Source: Ruminococcus sp. UBA4350 (lineage in GTDB: Bacteria; Bacillota; Clostridia; Oscillospirales; Ruminococcaceae). Taken from it: a stretch of DNA of 31,415 bases. Shown here piece by piece: positions 1 to 7,525 of the stretch (positions within the stretch are counted from its first letter, which is position 1; the number at the start of each line of letters is the position of its first letter). The position numbers and the translations under genes are program-made. The notes under the pieces are model-generated. The model did not search any database, had not been told where the DNA came from, and was given only the letters and a program-made list of their open reading frames with translations. The stretch lies in contig DGSY01000009.1 in the NCBI GenBank assembly GCA_002394125.1, positions 1-31,415 of the forward strand. The letters are read 5' to 3'.

Positions 1-41
1 AGACAAGCAGATATCTTCAGGAGATCGTTGGGATATCAATA
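1..41 (-). repeat. Partial MITE-like element end (cut by window edge)
   Basis: Read on the minus strand, these bases match the left end of the foldback element at 4434-4474 with only about three or four differences over 40 bases. The shared end begins TATTGATRTCCCAAC and runs through GATATCTGCTTGTCT. The rest of this copy lies outside the window. It sits just downstream of an outward-facing promoter, so it would be transcribed as the leader of a gene to the left. The similarity is read directly from the sequence; calling it a mobile element is inference. Confidence 0.6.
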
Positions 42-44
42 TAT

Positions 45-73
45 ATTCTAACACAGAAAACCGATGCTGTCAA
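45..73 (-). promoter_or_regulatory. Sigma-A type promoter pointing out of the left edge
   Basis: On the minus strand there is TTGACA, a 17-base spacer and TAGAAT, close to the housekeeping consensus. Transcription would start near position 38, inside the repeat end at 1-41, and serve a gene beyond the window. No open reading frame inside the window uses it. Confidence 0.6.
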
Positions 74-183
74 GTCGTTTTCATGCGGGGCAGAGCGCCC
101 TGCGGAAAAACTAACATTCAGACCAAATCCGCACCTTGCAAATTGTGCAATCTGCATACTCCGGCAGCAGGGCGGATTCGCGG

Positions 184-1215
184 TCACTCCGCAGGGGGCA
201 GATGCCGGCTGAAATATCCGGAGCCGTTCCGCGCATCGAATTTCGCTGCGAGATCTGCTGCATTCGCACGGCATCTCTCCGCCTCTGCCGCAAGCTGCTC
301 CGGCGTCAGCTCCCCGCAGGAAAGCCCCGCCCTTGCCGCAGCCGTCAGCAGCATTGCCGCGCCGCGGTCAAACCAGAAGCACAGGAACGGATTGCGCGAG
401 CCCTCCCGCAGCGGCAGGTTCTTTTTCCAGAAACGCAGACCGCGCTCCGGATCGGTCAGCGCATCATAGCAGAGCATCATGCCGATCGGTTCAAGCTGAA
501 ATCGCTGCCCGTCACAGAGCCGGCGCAGCGGCTCCGCATATTCCGCAGCCTTTTCCATATCGCCCGAAGCGAGCGCATCCGAGAGCAGGATATAATAGGT
601 CTTGCAGGGGACTTCCTCGGTTCGCAGGCGGCGTCTGAAGATCTCCTCTGCCGCCTTCAGCGCCTTTTCGCGGTTGCCGGTCTCCATCTCAAAGCGCACG
701 ACCGAATCCAGCTCGCTTGCCTCGCCGTCGCCCATTTCATCCTTCGGCGCACGCTGAAAATCCTCGTAGTCAAGGCGCATTTTCGCACGGTCTGCATACT
801 GATAGAAGATCGCGCGCTTTTCGTACCATGTCCGCAGCGAATAGCCGTTCACTGTCAGCATCCGGCGGAATTCGGAGAACCAGCGCAGGATCTGGATTTT
901 GTCGATCTGATAGAATTCTGTCGCTGCTTCCACGATCCATTTGAACATCCAGAGCGTATCCCAGAGATTCTCCTTTGCAAGCTCCGGATCGCGCTCTGTG
1001 ATCGAGAGATACTGCGGAAAATCGACGAGCGCCTGTAAGCGGTCGCCGGAGAACACGGATTCGCGGATGAGGTCAGCGTGGAACAGCAGTGCCGCGGGGT
1101 CGTCGTGTGCCTGCTCTGCGGCTGTGATTGCCTCGCGGATCGCGCGCATCCGCGGCTCGCCGCTTTGGAGTGAACGATAGCTGTCGCGGAGGGCATCGGG
1201 GTTATAGTTTTGCAT
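184..1215 (-). CDS. Helical-repeat (TPR-like) protein of unknown function
   Basis: This gene encodes a 343-residue soluble protein with no signal peptide or membrane segment. The sequence is almost entirely amphipathic helix, with repeated paired-helix patterns rich in Ala, Leu, Glu, Arg and aromatic residues, for example around ALKAAEEIFRRR and GDMEKAAEYAEPLRR. This resembles tetratricopeptide-type scaffolds, which bind other proteins, but I do not recognise a named family or any catalytic motif. The start is well supported: an AAGGAGG ribosome binding site lies just upstream, and a TTGCAC-N17-TATAAT promoter lies 38-66 bases upstream. It is monocistronic. The sigma/propeller pair follows in the same direction but is separated by about 820 bases of palindromic repeat. 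A role as a protein-interaction scaffold is inference from fold type only. Confidence 0.8.
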   Translation of the reverse strand: MQNYNPDALRDSYRSLQSGEPRMRAIREAITAAEQAHDDPAALLFHADLIRESVFSGDRLQALVDFPQYLSITERDPELAKENLWDTLWMFKWIVEAATEFYQIDKIQILRWFSEFRRMLTVNGYSLRTWYEKRAIFYQYADRAKMRLDYEDFQRAPKDEMGDGEASELDSVVRFEMETGNREKALKAAEEIFRRRLRTEEVPCKTYYILLSDALASGDMEKAAEYAEPLRRLCDGQRFQLEPIGMMLCYDALTDPERGLRFWKKNLPLREGSRNPFLCFWFDRGAAMLLTAAARAGLSCGELTPEQLAAEAERCRANAADLAAKFDARNGSGYFSRHLPPAE

Positions 1216-1252
1216 AGCTGCCGCCTCCTTTACGATTTGATTTTATAAGTAT

Positions 1253-1281
1253 ATTATAGCATATTACGGAAAAAAGTGCAA
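1253..1281 (-). promoter_or_regulatory. Promoter of the helical-repeat gene
   Basis: On the minus strand there is TTGCAC, a 17-base spacer and a perfect TATAAT. The predicted start is about 30 bases upstream of the ATG, leaving a short leader with a strong AAGGAGG ribosome binding site. Confidence 0.6.
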
Positions 1282-1334
1282 TGGAGGTGAAAGAATAAAA
1301 GCGCTGTTTTTCATGTAAGACTGAACCGTGATTT

Positions 1335-1975
1335 GGCTTTCGGGGTTTTAATTTGCGTTGATTGTCTGGTTTTCGTTCTTGCCATTCCGCAGGGTGCGAG
1401 GGGGAACCACAAGAGAGGGAAGAGACAAGCGCCGCGATGCGGCTTAGTCTCTCCCCTCTCTTAAGGTTGCCCCTCGCGCTCCCCTTCCTTATCTCTCCTC
1501 TCTCCAAGTTCCGTCAGATTTGTCTTGAGTGCTAAGAAGAGCTGAACTTGTGCCGAACGCTTGACAGGTACGCCGTTCGTCGGCTATGCTCCCGATGCGC
1601 TGATTTTCAGTCACGGTGTAAAAGCTGAGAACACCAGCGTGTATTCAGTGAATTGGAGCAGTGAGCACGACCGTGCCTTTAGCATAACGGCTGTCGGCAC
1701 TGCCGACCGGGAGCATAGCCCGCGAACGGCGTGCCAGCTATGCGCACGGTGCAACGAAAACCTGTTAAAACCATCAAGGCGTATCTGACGGAACTGGGGG
1801 AAAAGGGGTAAGGAAAAAGGGGGTGCGGGGGAGAAAACCTAAGGGGAAAGGGGGACTGTGAGCGCCAAGCGAACCGTCCCTCTTTCCCCTTTGGTGTTCA
1901 TCCCCCGACCCTGCTGAACGGCTAAAACGAAAAACAAACAATCAAAGCGAAATGAAAACCCGAAAGCTTCATTGA
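1335..1975. repeat. Giant imperfect palindrome (~640 bp) with nested hairpins
   Basis: The region folds back on itself around position 1651. Paired blocks share one axis: 1567-1594 with 1708-1735 (28 bases, 3 mismatches), 1507-1519 with 1783-1795 (13 bases, exact), and 1381-1394 with 1909-1922 (shifted by one base). Each arm also holds its own long hairpin: 1397-1477 (81 bases) and 1822-1910 (inner stem 1841-1856 with 1876-1891). The outer ends are inverted copies of a module of about 60 bases. A 35-base stretch, 1385-1419, recurs exactly in inverted orientation at 13550-13584. The unpaired centre (about 1636-1707) resembles the right arm of the palindrome at 13333-13549. I see no credible gene between 1282 and 2036. 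Confidence 0.75.
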
Positions 1976-2036
1976 ACTTTAATTAAGCATAAAACGCTAA
2001 TTTCTCTCCATACTGCAAAGATAATCCTGCTGTAAA

Positions 2037-3797
2037 TCAAAAATCATACCTGAAATCAAGCGGTATGCATTCTCCGTTCAGAATCAGCTCGAAACCGCCC
2101 GATGTCTGCACAAATATAAATCCCTCCGAGACATAATTCAGCGCCGTGATGCGGTTCTTCCGCGTATACAGCACCTCTTCCTCCGTTCCGTCCGGATTCA
2201 TCCGAATGACCGTGTCATCCCCGACGCTTCTCTGCCGCCGCGCATATACCTTGCTCCCGATGCAGTTTACATTTTCCAGATTCGTATTCTCTTCGATGAC
2301 CGTCCATTCGCCTGTCTCAAGATTCAGACAGCCGTAATTATCGACCATTCTTCCGCCATTGGGCTTTCCGCCCTCGATGAATACCTGCTCGTCCCAGCCG
2401 ATGCCGTAGACCTTTCCGCCGGAATAGAACCAGTTGCTCGGCAGATGTGCATCAGACTGCTTCTCCGCCTCTCCGGTATGAATATCAATCGCATAAAGCA
2501 GATATCCCGAAAAGCCTTCATTCTCATTGTGTTCCTCCGGAACGCCTGCATAGAGCAGCTCCTTTTCGCTGTCAAATGCGAACCGGCAGTCTATATTATT
2601 ATACGGCAGCTTTAAGAGTGTCGCCGTGGATTCGCCCTTTTCATTCATCGGCTCAAAGACCGCATTGACAAAGGTCGGCCGCGTACTGTCAAAATGACTC
2701 AGCTGAAAACAGGCAAACCATTTTCCGGTATCGCCGAGCCGCGTGAAATAGATGAGCCCCATCTCGCTGTACCAGTTTTCCGCCGGAATATCCGCACTGC
2801 CCGGATCATTCGGATCATCATGCGGCGAGCCGTTGCGATAGCGATTGCCGTCGGAATCCTCGCTCAGCCGGAAAAACGGTGTTCTCGTTCCGTCATCCGA
2901 GATGCTGAACAGCACATTAAACGAGAATGCATAAAGGTCACGGCCGTCCGTGACAAGCTGAGACGCCTGAAAAGCGGGACAGGCTTCGCTGTTGTGCGGG
3001 CAGCCCGCCTGCTGACAGATATACTCGTTGTGCGCCTTGCCGTCCGCATCGCGTTCGGTCTTGCTGATGCGGGAATACTGACTGCCGAAGAGCAGATACC
3101 AGTAGTCATCATCCTCCAGCGCCATTGTGCCCATGAGATTACTCGTATCGTACTGTAGAGTAGACTGCCCGAAATCCAGCTTCGGTTCGCCGCTTGCAAT
3201 CAGGCGCAGATGGCCGCTGCCGCCCAAAAAGTTTGTGCCGGTGTAGTTCTCGGCATCGGATTCCCCGCCGGATGCGCTTTCGGAGTTTTCGGCTGTACCG
3301 GAGCCCGCGCTGTCCGTGCCGGATGCAGGATTCTCTGCCGCAGAGCTGCCGGACTGCGCGGCGGTCTGCGTCTGCACGGAAATACCCGGCTCCATGCCGG
3401 TCTGCACGCTGAGAATGGAGGAATCCGCGAGCGTTGTGCCTGCGGGCGTGATCATGCTGTCGCCGGGGCGCTGCGCCATATAGACCAATGCGCCGACCGT
3501 CAGCGCGATCGCCGCCGCGATCGCGGTAATGCCCGCCGCAAGATGCCGCGGCATATCATTCTGACTGATTTCCGGCATCGGCTCAATCGGCTCGGCCTCC
3601 GCTGCTTCGACAGAGGGCAGCTCCTTTTCTGTATCTGTATCGGAATGCAGCTCCGGTGTCCGGCGTTTCAGCTCCGCCTCAAAGATCGCGCCGATCTCGG
3701 ATTCTGCGGAATGATCCTCATGCTTCCATTCCGCCGCCTCCGCGATAAAATCCGGACGGAATCCGCCGGTCAGCTCAAAATATTTCTCCTCGTTCAT
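2037..3797 (-). CDS. Membrane-anchored beta-propeller-like protein, putative anti-sigma factor
   Basis: This gene encodes a 586-residue protein. An acidic cytoplasmic segment (about 1-84) is followed by one transmembrane helix (about 85-108). Then comes a Ser/Gly/Ala-rich extracytoplasmic linker (about 140-195) and a large C-terminal domain of repeated short strands with WYLLF, DGRDLYAFS and GKVYGIG patterns. These are typical of propeller-like domains in clostridial lipoproteins and sigma-linked proteins. A motif C-x4-C-P-H-x5-C (around CQQAGCPH) may form a disulfide or bind metal. The start at 3797 is set by AGGAGGGATACCT before the ATG, and the ATG overlaps the sigma-factor stop as ATGA. 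Translational coupling to an ECF sigma factor and the topology suggest an anti-sigma or sensor role. That is inference, because I see no clear zinc-type anti-sigma motif at the N-terminus. Confidence 0.75.
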   Translation of the reverse strand: MNEEKYFELTGGFRPDFIAEAAEWKHEDHSAESEIGAIFEAELKRRTPELHSDTDTEKELPSVEAAEAEPIEPMPEISQNDMPRHLAAGITAIAAAIALTVGALVYMAQRPGDSMITPAGTTLADSSILSVQTGMEPGISVQTQTAAQSGSSAAENPASGTDSAGSGTAENSESASGGESDAENYTGTNFLGGSGHLRLIASGEPKLDFGQSTLQYDTSNLMGTMALEDDDYWYLLFGSQYSRISKTERDADGKAHNEYICQQAGCPHNSEACPAFQASQLVTDGRDLYAFSFNVLFSISDDGTRTPFFRLSEDSDGNRYRNGSPHDDPNDPGSADIPAENWYSEMGLIYFTRLGDTGKWFACFQLSHFDSTRPTFVNAVFEPMNEKGESTATLLKLPYNNIDCRFAFDSEKELLYAGVPEEHNENEGFSGYLLYAIDIHTGEAEKQSDAHLPSNWFYSGGKVYGIGWDEQVFIEGGKPNGGRMVDNYGCLNLETGEWTVIEENTNLENVNCIGSKVYARRQRSVGDDTVIRMNPDGTEEEVLYTRKNRITALNYVSEGFIFVQTSGGFELILNGECIPLDFRYDF

Positions 3798-4360
3798 AGG
3801 TATCCCTCCTGTTCCAGACAGGCACGCAGTTTTTTGCGCGTGCGCATCAGCGTCATCTTCACACGGCTTGCGCCGCCGCCGACCTCTGCTGCGATCTCGC
3901 TGACCGGCAGACAGTACCAATAGCGCAGAATGAACATGACGCGGGTTTCCGCGGGCAGCGTATCGAGAAACCGGTTGACCGCATCGGTCAGCGCTCTGCC
4001 GTCAAAGACATCCTCCGGACGGTCCGGCGATGCGAGACAGGCGGAAAGCTCATCGAGCGGCAGCTCCGGCATACCGCCACCGCGTTTTTCGCGGAGCGCA
4101 CCTCTGCGCCGGTCGATCGCGAGCCTGCGGCAGACTGTGACCAGATAGCCGCTGAGATTTTCGGGACGGTTCGGCGGGATGCTCTCCCAGATTTTCAGCA
4201 GCGCATCATTAAGACATTCCTCCGCATCCTCGCGGCTGCCGAGGATCTGCATACACATCTTCTGACAGAGCGCACCGTATTTGTCTGAGAGCGCGGTCAG
4301 TCCGCTCTGGTCTTTCGCATTCAGCAGATCGAGAATGTCCGTATCCGTCAGAATCTTCAT
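3794..4360 (-). CDS. ECF-type RNA polymerase sigma factor
   Basis: This gene encodes a 188-residue protein with the two conserved sigma domains. Region 2 lies at about 20-90, with DAEECLNDALLKIWESIPP followed by LVTVCRRLAIDRRR. Region 4 lies at about 125-185, with LPAETRVMFILRYWY and a helix-turn-helix ending in MTLMRTRKKLR. Such factors redirect RNA polymerase to a small regulon in response to envelope or nutritional signals and are held inactive by a partner. The longer frame could start at 4447, but 4360 is preferred: AAGGAAGTG precedes it, family proteins start at this point, and the upstream part contains a candidate ECF promoter. The gene overlaps the membrane propeller gene by four bases, so the two are probably co-translated. 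Confidence 0.92.
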   Translation of the reverse strand: MKILTDTDILDLLNAKDQSGLTALSDKYGALCQKMCMQILGSREDAEECLNDALLKIWESIPPNRPENLSGYLVTVCRRLAIDRRRGALREKRGGGMPELPLDELSACLASPDRPEDVFDGRALTDAVNRFLDTLPAETRVMFILRYWYCLPVSEIAAEVGGGASRVKMTLMRTRKKLRACLEQEGYL

Positions 4361-4399
4361 TGCTATCACTTCCTTTGTAATGAGGCCTCTGTATATTAT

Positions 4400-4426
4400 G
4401 ACGATGCGGCGCTGCATACGGTCACA
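4400..4426 (-). promoter_or_regulatory. Candidate autoregulated ECF promoter
   Basis: On the minus strand the sequence is TGTGACC, a 16-base spacer and CGTC followed by ATAA. It is placed about 40 bases before the sigma-factor start. Many Firmicute ECF sigma factors recognise a -35 with an AAC/ACC core and a -10 with CGTC or CGTA, and often transcribe their own gene. The match is by eye; the cognate specificity is inferred from position only. Confidence 0.45.
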
Positions 4427-4433
4427 CTCATAA

Positions 4434-4598
4434 TATTGATGTCCCAACTATCTCTTGAAGATATCTGCTTGTCTTTTTGCCGTGATACTGCGTTAGAAAT
4501 CCTTGCCTTGCGTCAGCAAGGCGGCGGCTTTCTGCCTTGTCTCACGACAAAAATCCTGCGCATCTATTCTTCAAGATTTAATTGGTACATCAATAAAA
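4434..4598 (+). repeat. MITE-like foldback element (~165 bp)
   Basis: The ends are inverted repeats: TATTGATGTCCCAACT at the left and, reading the other strand, TATTGATGTACCAATT at the right, with similarity continuing into CTTGAAGA. Inside, 4474-4485 pairs with 4542-4553 (12 bases, one wobble) and 4505-4511 pairs with 4516-4522. All inner stems share one axis, so the whole element can fold into one long hairpin. It encodes no protein. The first 41 bases of the window match its left end. It lies 8 bases upstream of the candidate ECF promoter and abuts the flotillin terminator. Confidence 0.65.
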
Positions 4599-4630
4599 AA
4601 CATCCCGACCATGTACGCATGGCCGGGATG
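4595..4630 (-). terminator. Rho-independent terminator of the flotillin gene
   Basis: On the minus strand, CATCCCGGCCATG pairs with CATGGTCGGGATG around a short loop and is followed by six T. It lies about 20 bases after the flotillin stop. Confidence 0.85.
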
Positions 4631-4651
4631 CCGGAAATCATAATTCAGATA

Positions 4652-6226
4652 TCAGAAGTCTTCGAGATCGGTCGAGAAATCCTCGCCGTCAGCATATTCA
4701 TCCTCTACGGATTTCTTTGCCGCCGCGATCGCTTCCGCAACCGCAGACGTATTGCCGGTATCCGCCAGCTTGCCGCCGAGGAATCCTGCGAGCAGTGCGC
4801 GCAGATCAATACCGGTCGCTTCGGTCAGGCCGTCCGTGATCTTCGTGGTCGAGCCGATGATATCGCCGACCAGCTTGCTGGAATTGCCGTCGCCGTACAT
4901 GGTGATCTTGTCAACCTGCGTCAGCGGCATAGCGGCATTCTTGACGACATCCGGCAGTGCCTTGAAGTACATTTCGAGGATCGCGGCCTCGCCGTATTTC
5001 TTCATAGCCTCAGCCTTTGCGTTGATACCGTCAGCCTCTGCAAGTCCCTTTGCACGGATCGCGTCAGCCTCTGCCTTACCGACAGCAGCGATACCTTCCG
5101 CCTCCTGCATCTTCGCGAATTTTGCGGCCTCTGCTTCGGCCTTCTGTGCCTCAGCCTCCTGCTCACGCTGGAAACGGTCAGCTTCTGCTTCCTTTTTCAG
5201 CTGATAGAGCTTTGCATCGGCTTCCTGCTGTGCCTTATAGCGCTCCGCCTCGGCCATCTTCTTGACCTCTGCATCGAGGGCCTTTTCCTTGACCTCGGCT
5301 TCCTTCGCCTTCAGCTCAACATCCTTTTCGGATGCAGCGATGTTTGCATTTGCCTTGGAGATCTCGATCGTGCGGCGCTGCTCCTGCTTCTGGATCTCAT
5401 ACGCAGCATCGGCAATAGCGAGCTGGGTATCGGCATCCTTTTTCAGTTCAGCCTGACGGATGGCGAGCTCATTGTTCTTCTTGGCGATTTCGGTCTCGGC
5501 CTGCACTCTTGCGTCATTGGCTTCCTTCTGTGCGGCTGCCTTTGCGATCTCAATTTCCTTTTCGGATTCGGCTCTCGCAATCGCGGCCTTCTTCTGAATG
5601 GTCGTCACATTGTCGATACCGAGGTTCTCAATGAGGTTCTGGTCATCGGTGAAGTTCTGCACGTTGAACGACACGATCTCCAGTCCCATGCGGTTGAGGT
5701 CGGGTGCGGCATTCTCCTGCACCTTCTCTGCAAACGCCTTGCGGTCGTTGACCATCGCGACCAGCGTCATCTGGCCGACGATCTCACGCATATTGCCTTC
5801 CAGAACCTCTCTCGCGACCTTTGCGATATAAGCGGTGTCCTTGTTGAGGAAGTTCTCCGCGCCGAGCTTGATGAGCTGCGGATCGCTGGAGACCTTGACA
5901 TTGACGTTCGCATCAACATTGATATTGATGTAGTCGGCGGTCGGGACGGCGCTGGATGTCTTGACATCGACGGCGATGAGCTGGAGCTTCAGCTTATCGA
6001 CGCGTTCAAAGAACGGAATACGGATGCTGGCTTTGCCGATGATGATCTTTTTTCGCAGACCGGAGATGATGAAGGCGGTATCCGGCGGTGCCTTGAGGTA
6101 GCCGGAGGCAAGGATCACAATGAGGATCACTACTGCGATCGCGATGATACCGATCGTGAGCGGATCGGCCGGCAGACTGATTGCCGCTGCCGCGGCTGCG
6201 GTGGTGTGGAGCATGGTAAAACACAT
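4652..6226 (-). CDS. Flotillin-like SPFH-domain membrane protein
   Basis: This gene encodes a protein of up to 524 residues. An N-terminal hydrophobic anchor (about 22-42) precedes an SPFH/PHB domain (about 43-215, including IIISGLRKKIIIGKASIRIPFFERV). A very long Ala/Glu/Lys coiled coil (about 215-400) carries repeated AEA and EAE heptads. The C-terminal tail (about 400-524) includes MKKYGEAAILEMYFKALPDV. Flotillins oligomerise at the cytoplasmic face of the membrane and organise functional microdomains. Two starts are possible: 6226 (AGGA four bases upstream) or 6214 (MLHTT). The promoter is a perfect TTGACA-N17-TATAAT at 6305-6333. The NfeD-type partner often found with FloT is not in the window. 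The gene is divergent from a zinc-ribbon/TPM pair, which suggests a shared membrane-stress role by analogy with Bacillus. Confidence 0.9.
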   Translation of the reverse strand: MCFTMLHTTAAAAAAISLPADPLTIGIIAIAVVILIVILASGYLKAPPDTAFIISGLRKKIIIGKASIRIPFFERVDKLKLQLIAVDVKTSSAVPTADYININVDANVNVKVSSDPQLIKLGAENFLNKDTAYIAKVAREVLEGNMREIVGQMTLVAMVNDRKAFAEKVQENAAPDLNRMGLEIVSFNVQNFTDDQNLIENLGIDNVTTIQKKAAIARAESEKEIEIAKAAAQKEANDARVQAETEIAKKNNELAIRQAELKKDADTQLAIADAAYEIQKQEQRRTIEISKANANIAASEKDVELKAKEAEVKEKALDAEVKKMAEAERYKAQQEADAKLYQLKKEAEADRFQREQEAEAQKAEAEAAKFAKMQEAEGIAAVGKAEADAIRAKGLAEADGINAKAEAMKKYGEAAILEMYFKALPDVVKNAAMPLTQVDKITMYGDGNSSKLVGDIIGSTTKITDGLTEATGIDLRALLAGFLGGKLADTGNTSAVAEAIAAAKKSVEDEYADGEDFSTDLEDF

Positions 6227-6304
6227 CCTTTCCTGTCTTCTGCAATATAGTACAAAAATCCGGACACGAGCCCATGCAGAACCGGCCTCGTACCCGTTAG
6301 CGAT

Positions 6305-6333
6305 ATTATATCATATTCTGACGGTTTTGTCAA
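6305..6333 (-). promoter_or_regulatory. Consensus promoter of the flotillin gene
   Basis: On the minus strand, TTGACA, exactly 17 bases, then TATAAT. The leader of about 70 bases can form a small stem with arms ACGAGGCC and GGGCTCGT (one mismatch). A perfect consensus implies strong constitutive expression. Confidence 0.85.
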
Positions 6334-6375
6334 GATGCCGTGTATATGACATTTCTTAAAATCTTTGCGGAATAC

Positions 6376-6404
6376 TTGCAATTCATCTGCATTTATGGTA
6401 TAAT
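6376..6404 (+). promoter_or_regulatory. Promoter of the zinc-ribbon/TPM operon
   Basis: TTGCAA, a 17-base spacer and TATAAT, with TGG directly before the -10 (extended -10). It lies 57 bases upstream of the ATG at 6461. It is divergent from the flotillin promoter, with about 42 bases between the two -35 boxes. Confidence 0.75.
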
Positions 6405-6460
6405 GATTTTGCGTACTGTAATATGAAAGACAGGGTGCGCCGAAAGGAGTGAAGATTCTT

Positions 6461-7525
6461 ATGGAATCCGTTGCATTCAAATGCCCGAACTGTAATGCGG
6501 ATATCAAGTTTTCCGCTGCCGATCAGAAGTTCAACTGTGAATACTGCGGCAGCAGCTTCACCGAACAGGAAATGAAGGAGATCGCTGCGTCGATCGAGGC
6601 GCAGGCCGCAAACCGGCCGGAGGAGGCAGTCCAGACCGACAGCGAATTCGAGGAGCAAACCAACATCTATCACTGCGACAGCTGCGGTGCGGAAATCATG
6701 GCCGATGAGAATACTGCGGCGACATTCTGCTATTACTGCCACAACCCCGTGGTGCTGGCCGGCAGAGTCTCCGGCGAATTCCGCCCGAAATATGTACTGC
6801 CCTTCCAGATCGACCGCAAGACCGCGATCGGCCATTTTCAGGACTGGTGCAAAAAGCACTGGTTCCTGCCGAAGGATTTTCTCAATGCCGGACAGCAGGA
6901 GAAGATCGTCGGTCTCTATGTGCCGTTCTGGGTGACGGATGTCAATGTCAATGCGGAGATGGATGCGCTCGGCAAGAATGTCCGGACATGGACGAGCGGC
7001 AGCTATCAGTACACCGAGACAAAGGAATTTGCCGTTGCGCGCAAGGCGAATGTTGTCCTCAAGGGTCTGCCCGCGGACGGCGCAAGCCATATCGACGACG
7101 ATCTGATGGAGGCCGTCGAGCCGTTTGACTATCAGGCCGTCAAGCCGTTTGCGATGCAGTATCTCAGCGGCTTCATGGCGGAGAAATACGATCAGGATTT
7201 TTCCGCGATGTTCCCGCGCATCCAGAAGCGCGCCGTGCAGGCAAGCGATCAGCTCGTCCGCGCCTCCATGACGCATTATTCCAGCATTTCGGTCACGCGC
7301 TCGGATATCAAGGTCATGAATACGACATGGGACTATATGCTCCTGCCGGTCTGGTTCATGACATATAAATACGGCGACAAGATCTACGAATTCGCGCTGA
7401 ACGGTCAGACTGCGAAATTCGTCGGCACACCGCCGCTGAGCAAGGGCAGAGTCGCTGCATTCTGCACGGCGATCGGCCTCATCGCCGCACTCATCACGCT
7501 GGTTGTGGGGGTGATCGTGAAATGA
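6461..7525 (+). CDS. Double zinc-ribbon membrane protein (YdjG-like)
   Basis: This gene encodes a 354-residue protein. Two zinc ribbons are visible: C8-x2-C11 with C26-x2-C29, and C72-x2-C75 with C90-x2-C93. A mixed alpha/beta domain follows, containing FRPKYVLPFQIDR and VGLYVPFWVTD, and a C-terminal transmembrane helix lies at about 331-353. The start at 6461 is chosen because AAAGGAGTG sits 10-18 bases upstream; the GTG inside that motif is not a likely start. The stop overlaps the TPM gene as ATGA, so the two are coupled. In Bacillus subtilis the pair ydjG-ydjH lies beside the PspA homolog ydjF and the SPFH-like ydjI, and has been linked to membrane localisation of that system. That analogy, plus the divergent flotillin here, points to envelope maintenance. 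No PspA gene is in the window. Confidence 0.85.
   Translation: MESVAFKCPNCNADIKFSAADQKFNCEYCGSSFTEQEMKEIAASIEAQAANRPEEAVQTDSEFEEQTNIYHCDSCGAEIMADENTAATFCYYCHNPVVLAGRVSGEFRPKYVLPFQIDRKTAIGHFQDWCKKHWFLPKDFLNAGQQEKIVGLYVPFWVTDVNVNAEMDALGKNVRTWTSGSYQYTETKEFAVARKANVVLKGLPADGASHIDDDLMEAVEPFDYQAVKPFAMQYLSGFMAEKYDQDFSAMFPRIQKRAVQASDQLVRASMTHYSSISVTRSDIKVMNTTWDYMLLPVWFMTYKYGDKIYEFALNGQTAKFVGTPPLSKGRVAAFCTAIGLIAALITLVVGVIVK

Noticed and set aside
1561..1788. 75-residue plus-strand frame in the repeat region
   Set aside because: It lies wholly inside the giant palindrome, starts at TTG without a ribosome binding site, and its sequence is explained by the inverted repeat.
4436..6250. Long plus-strand open frame opposite the flotillin gene
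   Set aside because: It is the antisense of a clear coiled-coil coding region; its Leu/Cys/Asp-rich sequence has no family likeness and it has no ribosome binding site.
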